From positions 13,360 through 34,867 of the forward strand of contig NW_003158240.1 in NCBI RefSeq assembly GCF_000003605.2: DNA of 21,508 nt, read 5' to 3'. The notes under the pieces are model-generated. The model had not been told where the DNA came from. It did no database searches and worked only from the letters and a program-made list of their open reading frames with translations. The position numbers were made by a program, and so were the translations under genes. This document shows, in pieces, positions 9,113 through 19,046 of this stretch. The stretch is from Saccoglossus kowalevskii (taxonomy: Eukaryota > Hemichordata > Enteropneusta > Harrimaniidae). Position 1 is the stretch's first letter. Every line of letters starts with the position of its first letter.

Positions 9113-11849
9113 CTGAAAAATAAGTCATTCATTTACTAATTATATCAATGTGATTGGATATATTTCAATACAATACTATTGTTTAGTTTAATTGTGCCCG
9201 GAATTGCGTTGTGAAACACGGCACGTTTTTATCTACATTGTGATGTTCGAGGCGAGGCCATTTTCATAGCGACCAGATTAGTCGTGCAGTCATGTATATA
9301 TATATATATATATATACGTCGCTCAATTGTATTGATGGCCTAGCTTCGAATTAAACCATTTCGACCAGCAAGGCGTGAAGTTGCCAAGGCCCGCCCAAGG
9401 TATTGCGCCAACGCCTCCTGTTGCACTATATAGCTATAATCCCCGGGTCCTTTTATAAATCAGTCAATACTCCCGAGCAAATAATCGAAGTCATTCACTA
9501 CCAAGTCAGCTATAATAGTAGGTACAGACAACATCCAAACAACTTACTGAACCAACCAACAACACTCTGTACGTGCAGTAGTGATGTTATATATTTAACT
9601 ATCAACTAATATTCACACTATGTAATGATGGAAAAACTAGAAAAATTAAGCAGAGCATCATGACTATTTTTATTTAGATGCTTAAAAGCTCCGAGATCAC
9701 GAGAGACTTAGCACACATCAGTTGATCGACCAACCGTTGAATGAGAAAATATCTATGTTCGATCAAACTCTAACAGAATAACATTATTTTGACCATGCGC
9801 TCATAGTTATCATATTAAGCAGTAGCAAACACAAACGTGTACCACGTATGACACAGGTTTAAAGGGGTGATCTTCGAATTTCAAACAATGTACACGCGTT
9901 GTATACGTCGCTATGGGTCCCATTTCGAACACGACGCGGCGTGTCGACCACCGCCCTTTAAAATATTGAAAAAATATACTTACATGGACAATACGAGGGC
10001 GCTAGCTCTACTAGTTGGTCGCTGTTATCACCGCAGTTATTAGCACTGTCACATCTCAACGTACGGGGAATACATCGTCCGTTGGTGCATTTTAGTTCTG
10101 TTACCTCGTCTGTACAGGAACCTGAGGACAAAATATATTTACTTTAATTTTGTAGAGACGTTGTTCGGCGTGGTGTCTTATACAACCGCAATATAACAAT
10201 ATATAATATTTGACGCCGTCTAACATATATAGCGTAAATGATTAAAATATACATGCTGGTAAAATCAGTTCAAATTCGATGATTTGTATCACATAGACCT
10301 GACGACCCTGATATAACATTCCGAGATCTGTGGGCAAAATATTTATTGAAAATTAATCGTTTTTTTGACAATTCGTACGCCCCTCTAATTTTACATATTC
10401 GTCAATGTAGTTAATACATGAGCGTCCATGGAGTAGCACGAGAATTTCTGTGTATGAACCTTAAATCGGTTTAAACCGGATTTTATTTCATACTTATAAC
10501 AGTATGACTTCAATTCTTATGGAAATAGCAATACATTTGATTATAATATCTTAAAATGACAGAAATTACTCCTACATTCTTCAGTGGCGATGTAGAATTG
10601 CAATAATACAGCAGATGCCCGGGATAAGAAGGGGGCATTCGAATTGGCGTCAACAATGAATATTTTCAGTAAATATATTCGTCTTCAGATCTCGGAAAAG
10701 TCATATCAGGATCGTCAGATCCTTGTGATTTTCACATATAATTCATGCTACATAGTGATAATAAATAGAACCACGTGCGCGAAGTAACATCATATACAAG
10801 AGTTTGCTGTTACTCACCCTGTATCTTTATAGCGAGAACATATCTGCAATTCATGAAATAACATGAGAGAATATTGACAATAAAGGCGTATAAACATTTT
10901 ACATAATTCGAACCTTACCAAAATCAAAAGATGTCATGAGTATGGTAAAGTTGACTGATGACGTGTCTCGCAGTTTCATTCTAACGGTTGCAAAGTTTGT
11001 GGTAGTTTGAAAAGTTGCCGGTTGTATTGTACCGCACGTATGGAGGAGTAGACTGTCATTTGTTGCGAATCTCCCATCGTATATTTGAAGGAAAGAAGCA
11101 TCGCAGTTTGTAGAGTTACCGAGACCAGACTCAATCTCATTTCCCGGATCTGCAGAGAGAAATATTGCAATAATTGTAATATAACCACTATTATCAAATG
11201 TTGGGAAATTATGAGAAGTAACATCTAACATGTATAATTGTGCTTTATAGCAACAACATATTTATCCTGGTTTAAACATAAATACACATTTTTAAATAGA
11301 AATCAACGCATGTATTGCGGGACAAAAATTGTATTTATGTATTGCATAATTAAGCAATGCATCTTACCAGTTACAGCATAATAGTTTTCTCTTAGGAAAC
11401 TTATAAGCAACATCTGGTCGTTTTTCATCGCTTGCATCGTAACAGAGCAATCGAGAAAGCCGCTTAGCGCTGTGCCATCAACAACGTGTGACTCCAGGCG
11501 ATAGGCATCTTTCTTTACCGTCAGTCGGTTACAGTTTTCATTCATTATTACTGAAACATACAACGGAGGGGGGGGGGGAAACAATTAACATACATATTAG
11601 AACATCTGGGGTTTTTATGATACATTGCAGTTCTAATTCAAATAATTTTAATTAAATTTATTTATCTGAAACACTAGTGAAAAACGAAATGAAATGAAAA
11701 CTGTCGACGGTTGGGTACAATCCCCTCAATAATGCGACACAGTTACATATCCTGTACTTACACTGAGTAGTGATAGCGTCAGTCGAGTGAACACTGATAA
11801 CTAACAGAACATAACATCCCAAAAATAAAGTTGAAATCGGAGTCTTCAT
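8604..11849 (-). CDS. Gene B: single-CUB, single-LDLa type I membrane protein with Cys-rich tail
   Basis: Five exons (11762-11849, 11368-11550, 10919-11149, 9984-10121, 8604-9112) join in frame to 382 codons plus TAA. All four introns are GT..AG and phase 1. Domains: signal peptide (about 1-25), CUB (36-165, split over two exons), LDLa (170-212), TM helix (about 224-244) preceded by four tryptophans, and a cytoplasmic tail of 138 residues. The tail opens with YWCCWRPGY and has about 14 cysteines in 75 residues, including GCTFCACC, then a basic Gly/Ser-rich stretch. N-glycosylation sequons (NDS, NST, NFT) lie in the CUB. Gene C is its tandem paralogue upstream; gene A is convergent. A surface receptor role is inferred from architecture. 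The Cys-rich tail could be palmitoylated or bind metal; neither is shown. Confidence 0.88.
9295..9316. repeat. (TA)n microsatellite
   Basis: A 22-base TA run inside intron 4 of gene B. Confidence 0.9.
9859..9961 (+). mobile_element. MITE-like element copy 2 (TTAA-flanked, 95 bp)
   Basis: TTAA lies at 9859-9862 and 9958-9961, with inner ends AGGGGTGATC and, on the opposite strand, AGGGCGGTGGTC. The interior TACACGCGTTGTATACGTCG is nearly the reverse complement of copy 1, and TCGAACACGACG recurs in copies 3 and 4. It has no coding capacity and is the best-preserved copy. Confidence 0.7.
9984..10121 (-). CDS. Gene B exon 4: LDLa module
   Basis: This 138-base symmetric exon lies between TGTCCTCAG and T|GTAAGT. 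The six cysteines fit the LDLa pattern, with CGDNSDQ where the consensus has an SDE-type end. Calcium-ligand positions read D, N, D, Q, so two of the four usual acidic residues are amides. The last inter-cysteine loop is longer than usual (LVELAPSY). Confidence 0.85.
10122..10918 (-). other. Gene B intron 3
   Basis: This is a 797-base phase-1 intron, more than half of it occupied by a large inverted repeat (10281-10740). Confidence 0.7.
10281..10740. mobile_element. Large inverted-repeat element, about 460 bp
   Basis: The left arm (about 10281-10371) and right arm (about 10648-10740) are reverse complements over 70 or more positions with scattered mismatches. The core CAGATCTCGGAA followed by ATATCAGG and TCGTCAG is almost identical in both. 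The spacer is about 275 bases without an ORF. It fits a long-TIR MITE or foldback element. Exact ends and target duplication are not resolved by eye. Confidence 0.65.
10919..11149 (-). CDS. Gene B exon 3: second half of CUB
   Basis: The acceptor is TCTCTGCAG and the donor G|GTAAGG. The exon encodes the third and fourth CUB cysteines (NCDASF, HTCGT) and the signature FLQIYDG. The closing strand ([13 protein letters not shown]) matches the end of the other two CUBs. It is 77 codons, phase 1. Confidence 0.85.
11368..11550 (-). CDS. Gene B exon 2: first half of CUB
   Basis: The acceptor lies behind a pyrimidine tract that includes a run of 11 C on the minus strand, ending TGTTTCAG. The exon encodes CUB strands with the first two cysteines (NENCNR and LDCSV) and ends at G|GTAAGA. 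It is 61 codons, phase 1 at both ends. Confidence 0.85.
11762..11849 (-). CDS. Gene B exon 1: start codon and signal peptide
   Basis: The ATG has A at -3. It is followed by a short polar N-region and a hydrophobic core ([13 protein letters not shown]), with likely cleavage near STDA. The exon ends at T|GTAAGT in phase 1, with residues 1-29 complete and codon 30 split. Confidence 0.85.
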
Positions 11850-14277
11850 ACTGACATCGAAACATTAGATCGATATTACTGGACGTGGGCTAGGTATAAC
11901 AGCAGTGCGGAAAATGGCGTGTTCATAATAACTTGGAACTTATGCCAAGTGAAGCAACTACAACAATGCTCAATGCCGACGGAGTAGCAGTAAAGAAGGA
12001 ACAAAGGTGTCAGAGCTCCGTTATGCACGTTGTATTTGCTGTATTCTACGGTACACAAAGTAACCTCAGTGATGTGCACTGAGGCAGAAAAAACGCTCGC
12101 CTGACAATACCCCATTATCACCGTGACCAATTTACAGTGAAATGAACTATCGAATCGTTGCGCAGAGCTAAAACTCCGTGAGTCAAAGGGTCGTGTCTTT
12201 TGTTAGTCTCTGTGCTTAGACCGAATTAAGGCGACTTCGGGTGTTGTTCATTGCCAATGACAATAAAAGATATATATCCCGAACATTGACCGACACATAT
12301 TAAAATAATGATAAGGTCACCGTGGAAACCAGCTCCATAATAACCCTACACAGGCTAATTGGCTACATGTAATCAATATTATACGGGCGGTTGTTACTTT
12401 TTGTCGAACGACTGAATTCGCCTTGTTCCAAAACTATACACGTGTAATGGGGCAACATTTATACTGAATATATATATATATGTTTCGGAAAACGTCTAGT
12501 GAGTTTAATCTGTTCTCATTTCTATTGACAGTGCTGAATATATTGATATTTGCCCCGCTAATCCCGTAATGTATAGACTCCTATTATAGGGGGTGGGGTT
12601 GTATATACAAATCCCATTTCTGGACAACGGTAATAATTTGAGAACGGCAAGTGCTAAACAAATCATAAAGAATTGCGTTTATTGTTGGATGATGCTCCGT
12701 GGGTCAATCCACACAGTCAGGCCTTCACCCACAGGTGATCTGGCCAATAAAAAGACGAAGCACACTATTCTGTTTTTCTATTCAGGCTTTCTGGAAAGTG
12801 CTCACATATTTTCAACGCTTACGAGTCGTGTTAAATACGAGAGACAGTTATTTTAAATAGGGCAACAAACATGAATGACACCACGCAACTGTCCCATAAT
12901 TCAGTGCGCTCATTAATACCACTGAGCGGAGTTCAGTAAAGCTGGCGACAGATGCATAATGAGGTAATATACATTTTTTACTCAATTTACTAAAAATGTA
13001 ACTATAGTAACATATACATATCCACCGACTCAAAAAATTGCTTGTGATATTCCATTTTATTACGATTAAGGGATTGAATAGAGAACAAAACATTTATTTT
13101 CACTGGAAATTTATTTCACTATTCAAGTTGATTAAGTGTTTCCACATGTCGAAGAAACTCGGTTTAAACACTTTGACAGGCTTTCACTTATGAGTGACGT
13201 GTGTCATTCAAAGACACGGATTCGTTGGTAAATATTAACTGTGGGGCGAATGAACAACCGAAAACAGTTCGGCGCAAAAAATAAACAAAACAAACAAAAA
13301 ACAGAACAGAACAAATAACAAGATACATATTTCATAAAAGGTAAATATTTAGATATTACTTTCGTTATTTGTACATTTAATAATACCAATACAATATTAG
13401 ATACAATACTCCTAAACTCAACTCTCTGAATGACCTACGAACAAAGGACCGTGTGGCCGCACGTTAGAAAAAAAAAGAAAGAGCGAACACAAGAATTTCA
13501 AAATGAAAAAGCAAATATATATTTATTTTGTTGCCCATCACGTGTCTTGCGTGATATAATAATAAATAAAATCAAACCACTTAAATATAAGAGAAGAGAA
13601 ACACACACCCCCATTGTACTGGTTCTTGTACGCAACATACATTTGGGCAAGGCAACAATAACAGTTGTGTTTCTATAGGCATAATATAAATAAATTAAAT
13701 TGAAGTAAATATCTTCCGTCTTCCTCAGCTCCCATCTCACACTGAGTATTCATAACGGTGTGGTGAATGCTATAATTACTTCGTTAGTCTGAACAACGCA
13801 TTTTTGTTCTTCAAACTTTGAACTGTACGAATTTTCGTTAAATTCCTAAATAAATAATGCATGTATTGGTAAATATACGACATGCCCACCAGTGTACCCT
13901 CTACGCCAATATGGCGCGCCCCTGACGCACACACATTTGCTCTGTCGCAACTACTTGTGTGTCATTGACGCTACAGAAAATCATACATCGATATAGCGAA
14001 TTTGAAAAATACCTTATGAATTTTGTAAAATGAAGTTGCTATTTTGTAGATGAAATCAGGGGCCACAAAATTGTGCTGTGTACCACATATACATTCACAT
14101 ACAATTTTATTTCCTAAAGATTGACCTCCCAATCTGTCAAGAATCTGATTTTTTGGAGATTTCCAGAAAATTACTCTTGTTAGAGGGCACATTGGTCTCC
14201 ATGTGTATTCACAGTATTAGCTAATCAACTGTAATGAACACATCGAATACTTCTTAATGCTGTTTCGTAGTACTTTC
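11850..14277. other. Intergenic region between genes B and C
   Basis: It holds the presumed promoter of gene B, though no convincing TATA/initiator pair was found near its start, and the 3' UTR of gene C. A TA run lies near 12469-12480. The ORFs here are short, AT-biased and unsupported. Confidence 0.55.
14106..14111 (-). terminator. Candidate poly(A) signal of gene C
   Basis: AATAAA on the minus strand lies about 170 bases after the stop. It is followed within 30 bases by a GT-rich element (TGTATGTGAATGTATATGTG). This is the most convincing of the three poly(A) calls. Confidence 0.55.
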
Positions 14278-14717
14278 TCATGCATGAACAGTACGGACTT
14301 CGTTCTTAGAATCAACAGTGCTACCCTTTCCACTGTCCGGAGATCTCGTCCCTTGCAATGGTAATGGTGTTGAACTATTGGAATAACCATATTGTGAGTT
14401 ATTGTGTCTATAATTTGATATATAAACGCCTTTCCGACTAGACAGCTTGCGGTAACCGCCTTCACCGTCCCCTGCGTCAGCTATGTAACGCGGTCCGCAA
14501 CACGCACAACCTCGACATCCAGCGAACAGACCTCTCAAGCAGTTTCGGCTTTTTCGTGTGCACAGTTCACAAGGTCCGCCCAGACTTTTGTGTCTACATA
14601 CGCAGCACACCCACTGCACATACCCAGGCCTCCAGCAACACCAGTACATAAGAAAGGGTAAAGTGGCAGCAACTATAGCTAGGGCAATCCACAATGGAAT
14701 CAAATCAACGTAGTCAT
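14278..14717 (-). CDS. Gene C exon 4: TM helix and cysteine-rich cytoplasmic tail
   Basis: The acceptor TTTGTATTCAG completes a split Tyr. The stalk DDYVD precedes the helix LIPLWIALAIVAATLPFLMYW, followed by CCWRPGY, clustered cysteines, GCRGCACC, GDGEGGYRKL, RKGVYISN and a Ser-rich end (VRTVHA). The stalk, membrane boundary and cysteine blocks align with gene B exon 5. Confidence 0.87.
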
Positions 14718-17606
14718 CTGAATACAAATTAAGAAACACAAGTATTTTAACCGTGATATACAGCAAGAGCAATGAACGAATACGACAATTGTATTTGTTT
14801 ACTCCGAGATAATTTCAAAACTGAATTAATTAATCCGCTGCATCAGCACACCCATCCATTTCTGTTATTTATCGCAAATTAAATCACGCCGTTTTACGCA
14901 ATGGTAAAAACCGGAGACGATGACTGAGTAGCATGATGTATATTTCCCATGCATACTTACAAGGGCAACTTAATGGATCGTTCTTCGACTGGTCGCTATA
15001 ATCTTGGTTACCACAGCTTGATATGTTGGGACTAAGACATGTCATTTGTGTGGAAATACACAGTTTACTGGTTTCACAGTGAAAATCATCAGTTGCACTG
15101 GGACAAATCCCAAGAACGGTCTCTGTAAGAAGTAAAGAAAAGAAATATGAGAGATACAAGCTTACGTGGCACAAATGATCTATACATTAAGAGACACAGG
15201 ACGAGTCGCGTACATGTTGATCATCAGTGTTTTTCATGTCTTACAACATTACGATCAGGCGGTAACTATTTTTGACCGATTGCGGAATTTGTCTCCATGG
15301 AAACTCAGAACAATTTGAATATATACGCGCTACAACTGATAGAGGGCAATCATAGTTTACAGCGCCGCAGTCCCAACACATCGTGGCAGTCGTCATGCTA
15401 CGTGGCTTTCGTCACATAGCGCCACAGTTCGAATTTCATGAAAATAATTAAAAAGGAACGTATTTTACTCGCGGTGCGTGCGTCACATGAGACCCGCATC
15501 GAACACGATGTGGTCCGACGAATAGTATGGTGCTTGAATCCATTTTCGTACTCACCGCCTCTATAAGCCGTTAACACAGCACGAAAGTCTAGCACAGTAC
15601 TATTGCCGTCAATTTCCACTTCGATAGTAACGCTATCACCTGTCGTCATCGTCAGACTCGGTCGATCAGAGCCACATAGTGGTCCTTTGAGTAGAGCGTC
15701 TGACGAAGACATTCCATCGTAAATATTCATAAATGCTGTGGTACAGCTACCCGTGTCCATATAACGCACACCTACATCAAACCAATGAAACTCCACCTGG
15801 ACGTTTGTGTAAGGCACTGAAGCTCTGAAGGTGTAACTGCATATTAGTGATCGGTTGAAGAAATCGTATTCACCAGCTTTGCCATGTGAATCCAATAGCA
15901 TGCCGTAATCGGTTTTCGTACGGCCGCATTTGTTTACGAATAAATCTGTATGAGAAATATAAGAAAAAGTGATTACAACTTTAGTCCGCAATCTGAAAGT
16001 GACGACATAGTAAATACTGTCACCGCGAATGTAGACTCTTTTGTTGGGGTCATAGTTGAGAATATTTCAAAGCAAGCCCATACTCTCTTAAACAGTACAC
16101 AGCGTTGCAAACTGTCGTTGGCATTTTGTAAGGGACATCATACCCGAGCCTTTTGGTCTCCAGTGGGTAAATGTTTGCGAACACGGGCTTTCTGACATAA
16201 CTACTAAGCTTCAACGACCCGGATGATTTATCAGGGGGGAATTCTTTCTCCACGGGGTTCTCCACACGTGTCAGGGGGGAATCTCGTCTCGTCTCTCTAT
16301 CGCGTCCCCTTGAGGTATGGGATTGGGAAAATCAGTTAAGCTTTACAGTCAAGTAAGACTCACACAACGAAATACGTTTCAGCTCTCGTCTTAGTCGGTC
16401 AATCGAGCACTCTATAAGACACAGCGCCCTGGGGAAAAATCCCAAAGACTATCGCAAGGCTGACTCAAGACTCTCTTAGACTGCGTCAACACTCGCCCAA
16501 AGCTCTCCAGGACTGCGTCTGTTCTGCTGTACTCCCCAAGACCAACTAAACAACTTTATTCATTTTCAAAACTCTAACCAATTACAAAGCAGTAAAAAGA
16601 CTCTAGGGCGTAACCTTCAATCATAAAGCCAATCACACTAAGTACTGAATACGTCATATCTTTTGATTAATGTTCACTACATTAATAACTACGGATACCA
16701 ACTGTCAGAAAGAGTAGTCTGAATAGCGACGGTTATTTCGTAATTAGTTCCAAATCACTGAGTCGAGTTCCGTCCAAAACTTCAAATAGGCCTAAACGAT
16801 GACAGACATAACACAGCAATTCGCTAATAATCAGCTAATTAAGTCGGACAACAGATACACAAAAACAAATTCATGACAGATTACTTGTTTTATGTAAAGT
16901 CCCATGTATCAGTCATGACAACTAGCTTCGTGATACGAATCGCATATTGCCTACTACTCCACGTGCTGTTAACTGTCAATTTTCATTTTCTATGTTCTGC
17001 GTTCGTAGACATGTGTATGGCGGTTAGAAAAGCATGAATATGAATTCAGCTTAACTTACCACATGTATACATGGAACTTGTATTGTCTTTTTTTAAAAAA
17101 ACGTGTTATTGTAAATACTTTTTTAATTTGTACAATGGGCTCTGTACTGAAATAAATAATAATAATAATGGAAGAGTACGAGCACTTTTAAAGTAAAGTA
17201 GAACTAGGCTGGGTAAAAGAGGGGCGTATTTTCAGAGTTTTATTATATGCTCTTTTGAAAGAATCTCTTTTTGTGATTAACGCCATTCTTTTTGACTCCG
17301 GCATTCACACTTTCAAGTATTTTTGTAAACGAATTAGGTCACCAAATGCTGAAAATAGATGAACCATCGTTACAGAGCACAGGAGCCTAAACTGTGGTCC
17401 CTCATTCCACTCAGCGTCTGCACCACAGATAAAACTACATATGATCACGGTTTCTAGTAACCGTGATATGATTGAGAAAATAAGTACGATTAGCCTCAGT
17501 AGATATAAAATGACGTCATACCTTGCTCAATACTATTACTCGTTGCAGCACTGGCCAAGTCAACAATAAAGAGGTACACGATCCATCGGAACGCTAATTC
17601 GTACAT
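14278..17606 (-). CDS. Gene C: single-CUB, single-LDLa type I membrane protein with Cys-rich tail
   Basis: Four exons (17522-17606, 15556-15945, 14961-15122, 14278-14717) join in frame to 358 codons plus TGA. All introns are GT..AG and phase 1. Domains: signal peptide (about 1-20), CUB (35-157), LDLa (165-211), TM helix (about 219-242) and a cytoplasmic tail of 116 residues. The tail opens with the same YWCCWRPGY as gene B, carries about 12 cysteines including GCRGCACC, then RKGVYISN, and ends in a Ser/Thr-rich stretch. Sequons NRS, NST and NIS are in the ectodomain. Shared order and motifs make it a tandem paralogue of B. The CUB is on one exon here, unlike B. Receptor function is inferred; no ligand or signalling partner can be named. 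Confidence 0.87.
14961..15122 (-). CDS. Gene C exon 3: divergent LDLa module
   Basis: This 162-base symmetric exon lies between TTCTTACAG and T|GTAAGT. It has six cysteines in LDLa order, but the fourth-to-fifth cysteine loop is lengthened (seven residues, LSPNISS) and the end reads CGNQDYSDQ. Only one of the four consensus calcium-ligand acids is clearly kept. An N-glycosylation sequon (NIS) lies inside this loop. Confidence 0.82.
15123..15555 (-). other. Gene C intron 2
   Basis: This is a 433-base phase-1 intron, about a quarter of it taken by MITE-like copy 4. Confidence 0.7.
15401..15522 (+). mobile_element. MITE-like element copy 4 (decayed)
   Basis: It shares, in order, GTGGCTTTCGTC, TTCGAATTTCAT, TATTTTACTCGCG and ATCGAACACGATGTGG with copies 1-3. 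TTAA flanks are no longer visible, so the limits are approximate. Confidence 0.5.
15556..15945 (-). CDS. Gene C exon 2: complete CUB domain
   Basis: The acceptor is TCTCATACAG and the donor G|GTGAGT; the exon is 130 codons. Four cysteines (NKCGR, LICSY, GSCTT, PLCGS), the signature FMNIYDG and the closing strand FRAVLTAYRG define a CUB. The usual calcium-ligand aspartate after the third cysteine is replaced (CTTA). Confidence 0.88.
16050..16560. other. GC-richer, internally repetitive stretch of unknown origin
   Basis: The base composition differs from the flanks. TCAGGGGGGAAT occurs at 16231 and 16271. GACT-containing units recur from about 16445 to 16520, including GACTGCGTC twice, about 31 bases apart. 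A minus-strand open frame of about 70 codons ends at 16050 without start, splice or domain support. It may be the remnant of a retroelement. Confidence 0.3.
17106..17170 (+). mobile_element. Possible retroelement 3' end with (AAT)n tail
   Basis: A GTAAATAC...CTCTGTACTG sequence runs into AAATAAATAATAATAATAAT, the style of ending seen in some non-LTR elements and SINEs. It is only a short remnant and no second copy was found. Confidence 0.25.
17511..17518. promoter_or_regulatory. Perfect CRE-type palindrome at the gene C exon 1 donor
   Basis: TGACGTCA, the consensus bound by CREB/ATF-type bZIP factors, overlaps the start of intron 1 of gene C. Binding is not shown. Confidence 0.35.
17522..17606 (-). 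CDS. Gene C exon 1: start codon and signal peptide
   Basis: The ATG, with G at -3, begins MYELAFRW. A hydrophobic core (IVYLFIVDLASA) follows, with likely cleavage after ASA. The donor G|GTATGA gives phase 1, matching the two bases opening the CUB exon. It is too short to stand out as an ORF. It is joined to the CUB across a 1.6-kb intron by phase and by analogy with gene B. Confidence 0.75.
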
Positions 17607-17688
17607 TGCGCCGTATCACTGTGATCATCTATAGTTTGAGCAAACGGTATCAGTCTCTTTGATATAAACAACACGCGGTGCAGAGGGA

Positions 17689-17716
17689 GAAGTGATTATA
17701 CGGCTTTGCCTTTATA
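17689..17716 (-). promoter_or_regulatory. Candidate core promoter of gene C
   Basis: On the minus strand TATAAAGG (17709-17716) is followed by TCACTTC (17689-17695), which fits the initiator consensus YYANWYY. The spacing from TATA to initiator A is about 23 bases, shorter than the usual near 30. The implied 5' leader is about 87 bases. Confidence 0.35.
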
Positions 17717-18201
17717 GTCACCCTTATTCATTGCTAGACAAATTTGTATTGAAAGTGTCACATACGTATAACAGTATGTATTACTACGCGCGACAAGAAA
17801 AAGTCCTCGTATATCTTTCTGTACAAATAATATACTAAGTATTACTGACACGTCATTCGCTTGTTGTTAAAATATGTAAATGCGTATGAAGGGGCAAAGT
17901 TCCGGAATAAATGTAATTTAATTTTATATTGTTATGGAAAGAAAAACAAATACAAAACAACAACTTTCCATGTTTACCGTATGAACAAACACAGCAAGCT
18001 ATAGAACTCGTCTAGTCATGGCCTGGAGTCTTACAGTAAAATAATTTGCACGCTGGAATAGTTTAGGACGTTGGCGTGAACGGTCGTCGTCAAGAGTTTC
18101 CACGACAACGCTTCGTTTACCCTATCAATAAACTTAAACAATGTGAGACAGTATAATATAATATAAACTTTAACCTTTTTGTAGCCTTCAATCCCTCTAA
18201 A

Positions 18202-18209
18202 TGACGTCA
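18202..18209. promoter_or_regulatory. Perfect CRE-type palindrome, 0.6 kb upstream of gene C
   Basis: TGACGTCA within an AT-rich context, about 600 bases before the gene C start. Confidence 0.35.
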
Positions 18210-19046
18210 GTACACAAGAAAACATGCTATACGTTGCATAACAGATAGGCATAGCAACGACTGGTGTTGACTATCTCCACTATAACAAACATGTTACTGC
18301 ACGGGAGGAAGGACTCACTGGGTTTAATTTTAGCGGATTTGATGTTGCAGATATATCCACCAGATTTTTATTCACTTGTTTGTGAAGGATACAGTTCTTT
18401 TTATTGTTAAAAAATATTGCAGACTAATTTATGTGATAAAAAATCTAATAATAAGTAAGCCCTGTACAGTACCCTGATATTATAAGCATTCCAAGAATCA
18501 GACGAAGCGTGATGAGTTAACCAGCCTTGAAGAATACTACATATTTAATTGGAACACCAATAATACAATAATGACGCTCTCCGTTATGCTCACACCCATT
18601 TTAACAGTCGGGCCACTAATTTCAAACAAAGACGCAGGTTTTATTGTCATTGGTACCAATGTGTAATAAATGCCGTAAACCAGGACGGGTCGGGTTAACC
18701 TATATCTGCTAAGTGAATTTAAATGAAATACTTTAAAAAAACAAAAACAAAACAAAACTTACAGCCGCAAAACGGGAATGTTAGCCTTTGTTTGCTGACA
18801 CAGAGCAGGTGTAAGTGTATATGTGTATTGTGGATCACTACGTATAAGTAATTGTACGCCATGGAACATATTCGGCTGGTCTTATTTTCCTTGCGTACTT
18901 TCAAATAGCAAGCCATAATTGGCAATAATAATAAAATTACAGGGCCAAAGGTATGTTCAAACGTATAAAGGTATCTTTCCTTTCGCGTTCTCGGAGAAAC
19001 AAATAAAACACTACTGTTGCCTATATACAAGTGGAAAAAATAGGTC

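Larger units (their letters stand above)
9113..9983 (-). other. Gene B intron 4
   Basis: This is an 871-base phase-1 intron containing MITE-like copy 2 very near its 5' splice site and a TA microsatellite. Confidence 0.7.
15946..17521 (-). other. Gene C intron 1
   Basis: This 1576-base phase-1 intron contains a GC-richer, internally repetitive stretch (about 16050-16560), a possible retroelement 3' end near 17106-17170, and a small hairpin of TCACGGTT arms (near 17445-17466). Confidence 0.6.

Noticed and set aside
8622-9116. Plus-strand open frames opposite gene B exon 5
   Set aside because: They are antisense shadows of the gene B tail, kept open by its cysteine and tryptophan codons.
16050-16265. 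Minus-strand frame of about 70 codons inside gene C intron 1 as an extra exon
   Set aside because: No suitable acceptor/donor pair in phase 1 was found and the sequence lacks CUB or LDLa features.
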